Source: Euwallacea fornicatus
Lineage: Eukaryota; Arthropoda; Insecta; Coleoptera; Curculionidae
Direction of reading: 5' to 3'
DNA: 64,000 nucleotides
Assembly: GCF_040115645.1 (NCBI RefSeq)
Contig: NC_089558.1
Location: 3,224,001-3,288,000, forward strand
Shown: in pieces, positions 1 through 12,529 of the stretch
Numbering within the stretch: the first letter of the stretch is position 1
Layout: the number at the start of each line of letters is the position of its first letter
Made by a program: the position numbers and the translations under genes
Notes under the pieces: model-generated
Told to the model about the DNA's origin: nothing
Databases searched by the model: none
The model's input: the letters and a program-made list of their open reading frames with translations, nothing else

Positions 1-68
1 TCGCAATAGCGAAAATCTTGAAATTTCAAATTTCGACATAAATTCAAAAAATAATGCAAAAACATTTT

Positions 69-895
69 TTAATAGTTATTGTGGCATAATGTACTGTTTA
101 ACGCTGCTCCGCATAGTCTAGTTAAACCCATAATGAGCATAACGGTATCGTTTTGATCAATTGCCGCCCACTCTCCTTTTAGGCACAAAAAGGTGCTCGA
201 TGGAGTTCGAGTCTCAAGAGTGGTCTGGCCGGGACAAAACATCAATGGGAACATGAGCGAAGAAATTTTTAACTACACGTTCGGTATGCGGACAACGTTA
301 TTTTGCATAAGCGTGAAACATTGTCTAACGACTCTTGCATAGGGAATCACACATAAGATAAAAAATAATATCTTTAGCAACTTACCAACGTTCTACCATT
401 CTGGCTTAGGATCATATCCTAGTTCGCCGCCATGAATTTAGTAGAACACCAAATCGAGATTCATCGGGAAACAGGGCCGGGCTTCATTGTTCATTTGTTG
501 AATTTAAACGTTTCACATGTCTCTTGCTTCTCGATTTTCACGTAATAAATGGGGAAATGTTGGTGGGCGTCCAGCATGAAGGTCGATTCATGTCAACGCC
601 TTTTGAGTGTCCACGCACCAAGCGTCTCATTATACACAAGGTCCGATTCAAATACCAACTGATATGTTGTTTGAACTCTGCTCCGTCTGAATTGAAAAGT
701 TATGAAACGTCTTTGAATCGAGGCTGTTAGGCCTGTTCGACGTAACATACACTTCTCACCTTCAATGTTTGTTTCGTACGCCCGATTCCAAAGTCTACTA
801 ATCACGCTTCGAGAAGTTTGCAAATGAGCAGCAACATGGGGTTGATCTTTCGCCATTATTCCTAGAGTCCGTTGATGAGTGTATATTCCGTGCAC
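69..895 (-). pseudogene. Tc1-like transposase remnant
   Basis: Degenerate DD34E-type Tc1 transposase read on the minus strand. The N-terminal helix-turn-helix is visible at about 895-780 (HVAAHLQTSRSVISRLWNR). The first catalytic Asp lies in an LFPDESRFGV block near 450-475, and the C-terminal end (EWAAIDQND, then an RLCGAALN block) lies at 160-70. Several frames must be combined and there are stops between the blocks, so it cannot be functional. No terminal inverted repeats were found, and the left end may lie outside the window. The order of the blocks and the DESRF motif make the family assignment firm; the exact ends are not. Confidence 0.75.
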
Positions 896-1177
896 TACTT
901 TTAATAATCCCCTTTATGGCTGACTGAAGCCTCTCATGCAGCTTCACTGTGATTAGTATTTAATTAAATTAATTAAATGCTATTCGATTTTCATTTTAAT
1001 TAGGTGCTCTATTCATGAAATATCTACTATCTTGATGATCAAATGAAATGCTCCACCGGAGTTAGGGATATGGTCAAATCTTAATAAACAGCAAATAGCG
1101 TGCTAGTAAATATATTTTTTTCGTATCAGGCTTAAAGCGTTAACGAATAATATCAACTAACAAATTAAGTTTATTAT

Positions 1178-1793
1178 TGTTAAGGGGTTCCTTCGACAAA
1201 ACGAAACCACGAAAACGACAATTTGGTTTACGAAATTGGGCTGTATTTAATTTTACTTATTTTAAATAACGACAGAATTTGTTGGTCTAAGTGCGAAGAG
1301 GGAGAATGCTTAACTGGGCGGGTTATGAACTACGATTTGGATCACATATCCGACACCGACACCGCTCCAAGGCGAAGAGAAGAAAAAAGAGAATAAAATT
1401 ACTTCGATTACCCCTTAAGTACTAAACCCGAGGAATTCCAACCAGGGGCGCACCACCACCAAGAGCCTTTACGGGCTATGGCCGAGTCGGATACCATAGA
1501 TCGCGGCCATCTGGTGAATGTCTATACGAGTCGCTCTTCTGGGAATATTGCAACCGAACTGCAGATTGCAGCAATAGTCCCAACCGAGAAAGCTTCTTTT
1601 GGCTAGTAGCATATTTCCCAGCCATAAAGCACCCTCGGTTGTGGCCTGATGGGCACCGTGGTCTGGCACCCAGCTGGTATTCTTAGAATAAGCATCGAAG
1701 CACATGGGCGTAACTTAAGGGATGAAAGTACAAATAAAAACAACTAACAAAATAAACTACAACAAAGGAACCAATAACTTAAAGTCCCTAACA
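1178..1793. mobile_element. Solo LTR with 5-bp target duplication
   Basis: A 616 bp block begins TGTTAAGGGG and ends CCCTAACA, and is flanked on both sides by ATTAT (1173-1177 and 1794-1798). The TG...CA ends plus a perfect 5 bp duplication are the signature of a solo LTR left by recombination of an LTR retrotransposon. It lies inside the older Tc1-like element, so it is the younger insertion. Its internal block at about 1405-1460 and its CATGGGCGTAAC block near 1700 recur elsewhere in the window. Family (Gypsy or BEL/Pao) cannot be decided from the LTR alone. Confidence 0.78.
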
Positions 1794-1928
1794 ATTATTT
1801 TTTCGATTTTTTTCTTTACATCTAATCAAAACATTGATGTTGGATGCCGTACCATCTGGGTGGTTCTTGTTACTTTACTTAGTTGTATCAACGTGTTCGA
1901 ACTCTTTTATAGCGCTTCGGGGAAAGTT

Positions 1929-2942
1929 AAGTTCAGGAGAACAAAGCGGAGCTTTAAGAATGCTGCAGGCTGAATAAAAACAACAGGATATTGTCCAAGT
2001 GTTCCGGGTTTCACACATTGTGATATCCAGACTGTTAAGCAGCTTTCAACAAACTGGAAACGTCTCAGAGAGACGGCGCACAGGGCTATTGGAAAAGAAA
2101 ACGCGACTGCGCAAGACGGACTTACTGCACTTCCTGCGAAGAGAATCGCTGTCGACAAGTAGGCATTTGACCACTACCCTATCGAATGCTATTGGAGCCC
2201 AAGTTTCCTTTGAAACAATTCATAGGAGACTTAAAGCAGTAAACACAGTCTCGACACGCCTTTTAAGAAGAGTTTCCCGTTCCCAACGAAATAAACTTGC
2301 AAAACTAGAGTGGGCAGCGGTGAACATCAATTGGGTTTAAGGGTGGCTTTTTGTATTTTTCAGGGACACGCCCAGATTTCGCCGTACTCTGATAGCATGA
2401 TCGTGTCTGGACAGACCGTGGGGTACGCAGAAACTTAAGAACTGTACAAGAAGTGCATCCTTTTAAGGGGGGCACAATAACGACTTGGAGCGGAATTTCC
2501 TAGGGTGGGAAAAGTGAGTTGTACGTGTGTGAAAGAACTATGAATGCACAAATCTATGAAGAAGACGTCATCGACAATATTCTGCGAAATTTTCAGGCTG
2601 CTATAGGGAAAAATTTACGATTTTTGGACGACAATGCCCTACCGCATCGTGAAGCAATCGTTGTAGATGCGATTGAAAATGTGGGTGTCGAACATTAACC
2701 GTTTCTGTTAACATCGCCTGACCTTAACCCAGTTGAACATGTGTGGACATGTTGCAAAGAAGTGTAGAAGAACATCGACCACGCCCCCAAATAATGCCAC
2801 AGCTTCGAGAATTTCTTCCACAGTTGTGGGAAAATTTACGACAAAACAAGACAAATCATCTCACCGAAGGTGCGCCAAGACGATGTGAAGCAATTAAACC
2901 CATTAGCGGAGGCCATACGGCATACGGATTTTTTCAGGTGTA
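1929..2942 (+). pseudogene. Tc1-like transposase pseudogene
   Basis: Nearly the whole Tc1-family (DD34E) transposase can be followed. The helix-turn-helix start (ALRMLQAE, then an in-frame TAA, then QQDIVQVFRVSHIVISRL) runs into the second DNA-binding subdomain up to about 2340 (VSFETIHRRL, LEWAAVNINW). The first catalytic Asp is in a degraded FRDTPRF block near 2360, the second in FLDDNALPH near 2620-2645, the Glu in SPDLNPVEHVW near 2715-2740, and the terminal GGHTAYGF near 2905-2935. At least one in-frame stop and several frameshifts separate these blocks, so it is dead. The catalytic residues themselves appear retained. Confidence 0.85.
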
Positions 2943-3110
2943 GTTTTTATGTTTTTTTTTTTTTTTTTTTGGTTTCCTCAAATAAAGTAAAAAGTATTAT
3001 CAGCAACGTTTTCCTCGCTTTTTGACTACAAAAAAAAAGAATTCCTATCGCTAGCTCTAAGCAATATCCAGAACATACGAGTATCCCTAACTCTCCTGGA
3101 GTAATTTATT

Positions 3111-6100
3111 TGTTCCGAATTTTGACCAAAATTGCATTAATTAGGACCAACTTTTTTAATTGAGGCTTAAGGCACATGAAATGCATGATGGTTTTATCTC
3201 ACTTTTCAGTGCGTTTCGCAGCAGAGGGAACTGAGATAACGTTCAACACATTTAGGTTTTTCACTATGGCTATAACTATATAATATTAGTGCATTTGTGT
3301 ATAGGAATCAACGTGGAATTTACATATTTGATAATGTCAAGTCTTCCTATGAACGCATTTCCATACATTGGCGAATATTTGCGCTTATATTGGGTGTAAA
3401 AGTCATTTTGTAACCGCTGGAAACCTGGCGAACGTTTGGAAACAGCATACATCCTTTGTTTACTCTACTGAACGATAAAAAACTGAATTTATGAGCGTTT
3501 TCGTCCAATTTTTATTGCGGGATTTTTATTCCAGAAGAAACGTACGTGAAATTCAGCTTGGATGTTTAATTTAAAATAGAACAAGCGGGATGATATTGAA
3601 TGAAAAACCCCTCTAGGTGAAACAAATTCTTTTTATTAATATTATCCAAACATGGTGCATTCTTGCGTAACGAGTTCGGAAACACACAGTACGTAGCATG
3701 GTTGTCTGACTGCATATTTCCTTAAGCACAGTAAGATTTATGTCCCCAATAAGATGTGGTTATTTGTCAAAATAGAATCGCTTTATTTTGGAGATTTGTT
3801 CTGGTTATTCCAGAAAGTATTGCTGTGGCCAGTGACTCTTATTCCGAACATGTTTACCAGTTATGCGATTTTGGCTTCGATAAACATAAATTTATCTAAG
3901 AGATTTAAGGTGGGCGAAGTCAAAATGGTCAACGTTGGTAATGCCTCAGGACCGGCTCCAGCTTATCGAATAACAACAATGCCACAAATCGATACCCAAG
4001 GATTTCACACACTCACCTCAAGATCTGGATACGAGAAGAACAAAAAATGTCTGAACACAAATGAGGTGAAGACTATGTTCTGTTCTCGGATGCATTCGGT
4101 TCCCTCAGGTGTCGGTACTTTGACGTTTTAAAGAAGACGTTGTGACACATTGCACTGGGCACAACCCCGCCTGCCGTGACACATTCCATTGGTCACTACA
4201 GCATCTCTTGTGACACACTGCATTGGCCACAATACTATCGCTCAAAGAGTCGGAGCCATTGTGCTGGCCATATTAAAATCCGCTCGATTACTGTGAGAAT
4301 TTAGCAGATGGCAAGTGATAAATGCAATTTTGATGTTTAGTTAATTCAATTAAATATTTCGTGAACCAATCATCCCCATGATATTACCAAGTGGCGCCAC
4401 TCAGTGGTTCGTATGGACGATTTGCGCTACAGAGTCGCTCTCCAAACCGATTCGTGCGGAGAAGAATGAAGGAAAGGGAACGTGCAGCGGTAGGAAAACC
4501 CAGTTTAGCCGGGAATAAAATTAATTCTGACAAGTAAATTTGCAGCACAATTAACAGTTATTACTGGAAACAGCAATTTTCATGCAGTCACTGGGCAAAA
4601 AATTGCCACGGCGCATTTGAGGTCGAAAAGCAAATTGTGAAGCCACATGGGCTCAAATTTTGTTTTTTTTAAAACAGTGTTAAATTTATATTCAAATTTG
4701 TGTGCACTGCCCGTCGGCGATAAAGTAAAAAAAATTGAAGGATGAGCCGCATCAGGATTCAATTCAAGCGATGAGAGGATTTATCCCAAACAGTTTCGTG
4801 TGAAATCTTTACTTAAATGTTACCGTCTACGGTCAGTGACGTCCCGCTTCACACCAGTTTGACCATCAAACTCAAACTTCGTTCCGAAACATACGCCGTT
4901 TGAGGCTTTACCTAGAAAGTGAACAACCACGGGACGATTGATTTAGAACGGACTTAATATTTCAGGGCCGAGCGCGGGAACCATTATTTACGGGCAGCTA
5001 AAGGGGATACGCCCCTGAGCGTCTCACTTAGTCACAAAAGATAAACGTTGATATGACCCCTGACCTTGGATTTGCATAAGAATACAACACGAATCGGACC
5101 CCTTTTGTACGAGTTGTTTAAGTTTGAAAACTGACTGAGAAGTTTGTGATTATCCCCAAAAACCGTGCAACTGGGGGATGCAAAGATGTTTCAATTTCTA
5201 ATTTCCACCTTCTCCTCCAGATTTCGTTGCAGCTCCCGAACGAAGTATTACTTCTTTGGATCCAAGGCGCAATTTATACGTCTATATGCCTTCCACACAC
5301 ACGTTCTTTCATATTTCGATTTCTATTTCAGTCAAGCGAAAAACTGATGGCTTTGACTGCCATAGAGGCAGCTTTTCTGCTTTTTAAATTTTATCAAACC
5401 TTCGGCATTTTCAATTATTCTCATTTCCGTGCCCATTTTCGCGGATCTGTGCTTATTATTAGTTATTATTACCCTACAAAACCATTGAAGGTTTTTAGTG
5501 CCAGTTAGCACACTAGAAGGGCATTCTCGATGGCGACTAGAGCACTTAGAAGGAGACGTTGGTTATTTTATATGGACTTGTCTGCACTCTATAGGGCAGG
5601 ACCATTAATTCTGATGCACATAAAAATTCCATTACCCTTTTAAAATGACCCCGTAAAGTAACGTCACCGATAACGAAATTACATTCCGGGGTTAACACAT
5701 TCGATCAAGCATTGGAAAATAAAGCAGATAGAGATCTATTTTCCAACCAACCTCGCCAACGCTCCATCCAAGACATGTAATCAGGCTTCTGGAAAAGCTC
5801 CTGGATTTCTCTAGATATTTTCGACAGTGATGCTGTAGCATTGAGAAAACAATCGCACTTCCTCCTAATATGTCCGATTTATTGCCTGGAAAACGGTCGA
5901 AGACCGGTTAATTATTTATTAGCTTGAGGCTAAAATTTAGTTTTACTCATACACAAGATTTATCTTTAACAATTTGATATGTACGGAGAGTTTTCTATTC
6001 TCAGGAATTTCCCGAGCTATAAGGAGTGCCAGGGCATTTTGCACGTTTTACTTTACGACGGGTCGTGAATTTAAAGATTTTATAACTCTATTAATCCGTG

Positions 6101-8520
6101 TCTAAGCCTATTTTCTGATTCAATACCAGTTATTTTGGCCATTTTAAAGTTGGAAAATAGACGTTAAAAGTCGATTTCGGCATTTAAATAAGGACCTAGC
6201 TCTCACTTTAAAGATTTCAGGAATTCTATTTCAGATAATCTGGTTTATGCAATAACAGACTCGACTGATTCTCAGATTTTCGATTTGCTCAGGAACTCTT
6301 CTTTCGGGAAAAATTTAAGTTCGCAACTGCAGTTTCCCGTAGTTTTATATGCTCTTTTTGCTCCTCTTGGTCATTGTTTTCTGGTTTTCCAAAAAAAAAA
6401 AAATATATCACTCCCAATTGAATTTCTCATGTCGGGATAAAACTTCTTGAATTTGAAAAAATGGTGAGAAAATTGAAATTGTTGTTCATGACTCCATTTC
6501 GGAAAAGCGAAAAAACTGTCGAATTCCGGATTTATGATATTTTTTCACTTTCTCCAGTGGTTTCTCTTGCTCCTCCTCTTACAAGTTCCATATTAATCCC
6601 AGTGTTCTAACAGTTCTTGAGATATCGAAAAGTGTCCTAAAGGAAACGCGCCTAAAAATGCATTTCCAATCCTCCCGCTTTCAATTGGGGGTTCTCTACA
6701 AAGGCAAAAAATAAAAAAACCCTGGAAAACAAAATGGCAGGTCGCAATAGGTAACTCAAAAGTTTTCTTAAATTAAAATTCGTTATCGGCCTTCGGTCTC
6801 TGTTCGCTGCTACATTTCTCGTTGTTTTCACTGCCACAGAAATTAATAACCAACATGAACCTGAACAAACTTCCATCTTCGCATTGAACAGAAATTATGT
6901 ATATATTTTCTCTGCAAGCAAAGAAAAAAAACGCTTTCCTGTGATACGAAATAAATTCAACTGAAGCAGCAAATTTATGTGCTTTGCCTTTTAAGCTTTC
7001 TTTGCTGCGCTCTTTGCCTTGTTATAATAAATTGATATTCACTCGCTCCTACGTGTCCATCAGGGAAATATCGATCATATAGTCTCAAAAATAGACAGAG
7101 CAATTAATTCTCAAAGAACGTAGAATAGTGAAACAAATAATAGATCTGCGCAACAAGTTCCGGCATCACTAATTCCCGTCAACGGGCCCACGCGTTCCTG
7201 TTTTGGAGAATTTCCAATCCCGTTTTGGAGAAGTTCCAATTTAGAAACAAATGGACTACATTGTCCTACCCAACATAATAAACGGAACTTTTCCGTAATC
7301 TGTTGATGTTTAAATGCAGTTAAAACCATTGAGGTACTCGCAATTGATAGCGAGTTGCATCGATAATCGGACAATAATTCAATATTTTGCTCTATGGGCA
7401 ATCAGAGATCGCGAAGCAAGCATGAATATTGAGGGCATTGTAGTTGGGAAATATCATTAAATTCTATGGAAGCTGAAGCCCCAATCAGTCTCACCTTAGC
7501 GCACCGGACTCCCAAAATATTTTATCTAAATCCGAGGTCATGGAGATTTACCCGTTTAAATCAGATATTAATAACAGTTCGATAAGGGAAATTAGATTAA
7601 TCAATCAGGGTTTCGTTTAATTGTTCAAAAATGTGCACTGCAGGTGAATATCAGAGTCCACCTCTACCGATGACGGAAAGATTTGGTTTTCTATGCGAAC
7701 GGTAATAAAACCGCGAAGCATTCTGCATTATTTGCTTTTCATGCTGGTTGTATGTCGCTTTCACGAGCCACTTGGCACCATCCCAGATGCATAAAATCGG
7801 CATAAAATGCAGGGGAGACTGTAATTTGTCAGCTGTAAAAAATGCACATATTTGGCGGGAAATAATGTAGGAAATATGTTATGAATAGTGTAATATGCAA
7901 AGGAAAACGTCTTAAGGACGAAATGCTTGCAAATCTTAGCCCTTGTTGACCTAGAGGACGAAGTAGCCGCTATCGAGAAATCTATAGAGCAAACGAAGTT
8001 AATTTGTTAAATGCAAACTTCTCTTAAATGTAAATTAGAAGCGACAGAATTTTTTTTTTTTTTTAATTAAAATTTTATAAAATTTTCATTTTGGTCAACT
8101 AAGATTTGTGTTAAAGTGAAATTTTAATTTTTCAAAAAGCGCACCAGATACTTTGGGATGGCCTATATGCTGTCACATCCAAAGAAATATCTTCTACTCG
8201 AGTTCCTAGTATGAATATTAGAAGCCTCGCCCCCTTCATCCTACTATAGAGAAAATCAATGTTCCCAATCAAAATCCATTAAATGACAGAGATAATCCCA
8301 AAACCATCCGCCCTGATGTGTCGATGGCGATTTTTTTGTTAAAAATTGGCCCATATTACAAAGACTTCAATTTAAGAAGTTTATGTCTAAAGCTTGAAGG
8401 TGCTAAGGTGATTTTGCTTATTTTGAGGTTGTTTCTAATGACCATTTGTAGTGTAAAAAAGGGGGATTCATATAAAATTATTCCCCATTTTTTTAAATTT
8501 TAGTATAAACTCGGTGCTTC
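3111..8520. other. No recognisable gene
   Basis: About 5.4 kb of AT-rich DNA without a coding region I can support. Two open frames of 120-125 codons (3754-4131 and 5146-5508, plus strand) show no family resemblance, have ordinary AT-rich composition and are probably chance. The only structure noted is a short tandem repeat at 4139-4247 and homopolymer runs (6391-6403, 8050-8066). Confidence 0.5.
4139..4247. repeat. Three-copy tandem repeat, unit about 36 bp
   Basis: Three imperfect copies of a TGTGACACATTGCATTGG-like unit start near 4139, 4174 and 4209. Spacers diverge while the GTGACACA and CATTGGnCAC cores are kept. Confidence 0.7.
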
Positions 8521-8603
8521 TTTGTTAAAACTCGTATATTTTATATATTAACAGAGTCGCGCACGCACGACTTAGTTGTGGCGGCATTAAAGGAAAGAGA
8601 GCG

Positions 8604-8905
8604 ATGAAGACGTCTTTCCAATCTTAAGCATGAAAACACTGGGCACTAACCATGGGCGTGCCCTGATTAGAGTGTAATTAAAAACTGTCTAGCATGGCAT
8701 AAAGCAGTTATCATGCAGGATTTCATTCTTCATTAAAGGTTCCGACACTAGACGGAAACACTGCTCTTTTAAAATCATAAGGAATACCGCTAGGAAAGTT
8801 CCTGCCGACAAGGCACCTTATGCTTAATCTTCTGAGCAGCGTTGTGATTCCATCCTGCGCGAAAACGCTAACCATAGGCGTAACGCAGGGAATACACCAA
8901 CCTGG
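8604..8905 (+). repeat. LTR-like repeat block, possible relative of the solo LTR
   Basis: Contains ACCATGGGCGTGCCCTGATTAG (near 8650) and ACCATAGGCGTAAC (near 8870), in the same order and similar spacing as blocks in the LTR-like repeat at 42478-42956. The upstream GAAGACGTCTTTCC region also resembles it. No clear ends or target duplication were found, so this is only a candidate degraded LTR. Confidence 0.3.
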
Positions 8906-9489
8906 CCTACCTTATGATAAACTAAAAAAATTTATATGTATATATATAATTAAATTCTAAACATTTAGAGATTTTCTTAACATGGAAAAAATTGATGTTC
9001 TTTAAGTATTTCAATACTTTTATTTGAACGGTCTTAGTCCTTCCAATATCAAAGTGGGGCTAGATTTTGCTCTGAGAGAATTTCGTTCCTTGTTAAAAAC
9101 TGTGTTGGGGTATTCTAGGGACGCCGTCTTGGAAATCCCAACCATAAAAATAACTTGGGACCAGCACCTAATCCTGCTGGGTAATAGCCAATTGGTACAG
9201 TACCACCGTCTTTCTCGGGTACTGCCGGATTACCCAATTCAGTTTCGGCGGTTGTAAACCCGGCTCAAACTCTGAGACGAAACGGCACGATAATCACGTT
9301 CGAGCGGGTATAAGAAGGAGCTCTCGAAGAGGCGAAGTAAGTTTCTACTCACAAACACTCTTCTTAGTGCAAACACCGACTATCGCACTTCCGCGTTCCT
9401 TTATCGCTAATATATACCATAATTAATTCCATACCAAGTATTACATACAAGTTCATACCAAGTACTACTTTGGCGCATCAAATATCCCC

Positions 9490-10270
9490 ATAATATGCCA
9501 AAACTGTAAAATATTGGATGGCAAAATTTGAACATGATCGTATGAGCTGCTAAGACGAACCTCGCAATGGACGACTCAATGACACTCCAGATTTTACCAT
9601 TCCAGAAATTGTGGTAAAAATTCACAAAACTATACTGGCAAACAGGCATTTCAAAAGGTGCTGGACATCGCATATTGACCGAGCAACTCGATATGAGAAA
9701 ACTGTGCGCAAGATGGGTGCCGCGATTACTCACAATTGACCAAAAGCAGCGCAGTGAGGATGTTTCAAGGGAGTGTTGGCCAAAGATTCGCAGCAATAAA
9801 ACTGAGTTTTTTCGTCGATTCCTAACCACAGATGAAACATGCCCGTGTGATCATTTTTGTTGACTATTTCTTTAAAGGAAAAACGATAAACGGAAAATAT
9901 TATACGAATTTATTGCAGCATTTGAGCCAAGAAATTAGGAAATTGCGATCGTATCTGGCAAAAAAAGTCTTATTTCATCAGCACAAAGCACCAGGCCACA
10001 CTTCCGTAATTGTGATGAGCAAAATCAATCAACTTGGTTTCGAACTTTTTCGTTACCCACCTCATTTGCCAGATTTAACCCCCGTTGATTATTTTCTATT
10101 TCCAAACTAAAAAAAATGGCTCTGTGGAAAAAGATTTGCCATTAATGAAGAGCTGGAATCCGAGGTCGATGCTTAGTAAGAAACATTCGAGGTTTTTTAC
10201 TAGAGACACGGTATAGAACGTCGCTGGGAAAAGTGAGTGAGTCTCAAAGGAGATTGTGTTGAGAAATAAC
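9490..10270 (+). pseudogene. Mariner transposase pseudogene, irritans type
   Basis: A DD34D mariner transposase in pieces. The end of the DNA-binding region is readable at about 9500-9640 (IHKTILANR). The linker signature MRKLCARWVPRLLT is at 9690-9735, and the first catalytic block TTDET at 9825-9840. The region GKTINGKYYTNLL is at about 9877-9920. The second catalytic site reads FHQHKAPGHTS near 9975, where the usual Asp is His. The third, LTPVDYFLFPN, is at about 10075-10107. A C-terminal tail with GDCVEK-like residues ends near 10265. Several frameshifts and stops make it inactive. The 5' end and its inverted repeat are missing; a possible 3' terminus (AGGTCGGGTACTTCTAGG) lies at about 10306. 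Confidence 0.85.
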
Positions 10271-10329
10271 GTAATATTTTCCTATGTTCTTATTCTTTAA
10301 TTATTAGGTCGGGTACTTCTAGGACAATC

Positions 10330-12150
10330 CCCGCAACTTTATCATCAAATTTTCCTCAAATATATTCAATTATTATTACTACTAGAGGAAGGTTATTCTC
10401 TATTATTTAGCTCTTCTCCTGTGAAATTGATCCGTTGCAATAACATAATCCCATTTTCATCAAAGCTTATTAATTGCACAACGTTCTAGGAAAATGTGTC
10501 AGTTTGGTTCCACAACAATAGCAACAATTTCATTAATGACATCGGGTTTAATGAGCTGTGATTTGATAGAGATCTTTGATGGGTTTAAGGGATTGAATGA
10601 TTAAAACATTGATTTGATTGAGGTGGTTGTCATGAAATTGTTCAGGATTAGTGGATGATGCTTATGCACAAATGACTAGATGAAAATTGAAATTGTCAAA
10701 GAAGGTTGGTCTCGGTTGGAAACCAGGAAGAAATTGGCATTATTAACAACAAATGTCTGGGCATGCACGAGAGGATCGTAATAGCGTCATCTGCCATGAA
10801 CGTTTTCAATTCGTCTTAACCAAAACGGCCAATTTCTAAAAATAAAACATCAGAATTCATAATTCCGGTCTGTATCATTCAATTTCGACTCAAATTTGAG
10901 TTTTTAATTTGGTTGCAGGGAATTTTCCTGTGTCTCCGAGTTGTCCACTTCATGGCACACACTGACAATTCGTCAGGACTTTAATATTTTCGTACCCAAT
11001 TCGGCAGTTTCTGGTTGGTTTCGATTTAAAAGACTTCCAGAAGTTAGATTGAGTGACGTGGTTACAAATCATATTGCAAAATGTGCAAATGCTATGCTGC
11101 GAAAGTGTAATTAAACCCGCTGATTTCGAGGAATTCCCAAGATGCAGTAATTTTATCACAGTATCCATTAGCGTCTGTGATTAGAAATCTCTCTATTCGT
11201 TTCTCCGTAAGATATTCTTCATGAATAACCTCAATAATAAGTTTCCATGTTCCTGAATGTAAATTTATAAAGGAACTATCGGGGGATTCACATCGCACTG
11301 GAGGGATTGAAGAGAATTGCGTGCGAGATTCGTTCCATCGAAGTACCGGAAATAAGCTTTTTCTAGCAACTTTTTCCGCAGGAAAGACCTTGTGAGCGTT
11401 TTTTTGACAACAAGAATATTTTTGGTTGCGCGTGTACCCGAAAGTTTACTTTTTCACATGCACTTGCGTGCGAAAAGTGGTGACACTAACAAGGGAAAAA
11501 AATGTTTACCACCGAATTATTTTTTACTGTACTTTATTGGCACTTCCCTAGTGTCTTTTCACTTGCGTGTCGAAAATACTACTTGGGTTCAGTGTCGGAA
11601 GAAGTGTGCTTTGTCTTTGGGGAGACAAGGAGGCGGGAAAGAGATGAAGGAAGAGAGAGGAAGAGGGAGGAAAACGGAGAGAGGAAGAGAGGGAAAGGGG
11701 GAGGGGAAAATTGGGAGAGAGGAAGAGGGGGAGAGGAAGAGGGGGAGAGGGAAAGGGAGCATTGAAAACATTGTCATTGTGCGTTGTGTCTGTAAAACCT
11801 CAAAACAATTTGAAGAATTCGCCAAAATTTTGTCGCCGTAGGAATAAATTCAGGGATCTGTTGAAAAAACGGATATCCATTGAGAGCTCGTAGGATCGTT
11901 AATCGGACCTAAACCCCCCGAGGGGACTTTGAAAGGCCCTAAACAAGTAAAGGGTCCAACTCTACCTCTACTAGTATCTCAATGAACGCCCATAAACGCA
12001 AATGTGAGTTGTTGATTATCATGGCGTTTTGAACTACCTTTGTTAAATATACGAAGATAATCTCCAACGTTTATAAACGACACACAAAACAGCATTTATT
12101 AGTGGAAATTTCATTAGTGCAGTAAATGGAGGTTGTCAAACTAACTAGTA
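10330..12150. other. No recognisable gene
   Basis: No coding family, RNA gene or transposon end was recognised. It includes the purine-rich stretch listed separately (11618-11760), which produces spurious overlapping open frames. Confidence 0.5.
11618..11760. repeat. GA-rich low-complexity tract
   Basis: A degenerate run of GGAAGAGG/GAGAGGAAG motifs, almost all purine on the plus strand. The Arg/Glu/Gly-rich frames across it are by-products of composition. Confidence 0.85.
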
Positions 12151-12189
12151 TACCTTTATTCCTGGTTTGTTAAACCGAATAATATTTTT

Positions 12190-12524
12190 TTATTAATAGG
12201 GTTGCTGGAGCTGCGTAGAAAAAAATTAGAGCCCTTTTAACTAGCCAAGACGGTGAAAAATGGCGCCCTCTATTAGCTCGAATTAAATTGACCGCACTAT
12301 ATCGTTTTCCACGTTCGAAACCCTCCGGATACCAAAGTTTACCATTATTGGTCAAAAAACTGTGAAGATATAAAATAAAAAATTAAAACGAAAATTTCAT
12401 TTTTAACTGTTCGTATCGTCGTTAAAATTAACTTTCGAAATAAAGTAATTGCGCGGGATTTTAATATTTTCATGGCATGACTGCCGTTGCTCTTTCCCCC
12501 ATTGTTTTTGGGATACCCTGTACA
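12190..12524 (-). mobile_element. Single transposon end of TACAGGG type
   Basis: The sequence ends GGGATACCCTGTA at 12510-12522, the mirror of the TACAGGG termini seen throughout the window. No partner repeat was found on the left, so this is at best a truncated element with uncertain inner limit. Confidence 0.3.
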
Positions 12525-12529
12525 GAGGT

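Larger units (their letters stand above)
1041..3110 (+). mobile_element. Tc1-like transposon with short inverted repeats
   Basis: A transposase remnant is bracketed by an imperfect inverted repeat of about 30 bp. The left copy (1041-1070) ends in GAGTTAGGGATA, and its reverse complement is at 3082-3110. A solo LTR (1178-1793) sits between the left repeat and the transposase. Subtracting it gives about 1.45 kb, a normal Tc1 size. I could not fix the outer TA duplication, so true ends may lie a little further out. Confidence 0.6.

Noticed and set aside
3754..4131. 125-codon open frame on the plus strand
   Set aside because: No recognisable domain, composition like surrounding non-coding DNA, and no splice or family support; listed only inside the non-coding interval.
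4380..4410. TGGCGCC motif as a retroviral primer-binding site
   Set aside because: The match is too short and there is no LTR or gag-pol sequence nearby.
5146..5508. 120-codon open frame on the plus strand
   Set aside because: A hydrophobic, AT-driven frame with a second overlapping frame of similar length; most likely chance.
9240..9420. GTATAAGAAGG segment as an LTR promoter
   Set aside because: It looks like a TATA/leader arrangement, but no LTR ends or duplicated flanks could be found.
11392..11893. Overlapping Arg/Glu/Gly-rich open frames
   Set aside because: They are translations of a GA-rich low-complexity tract and appear on both strands.
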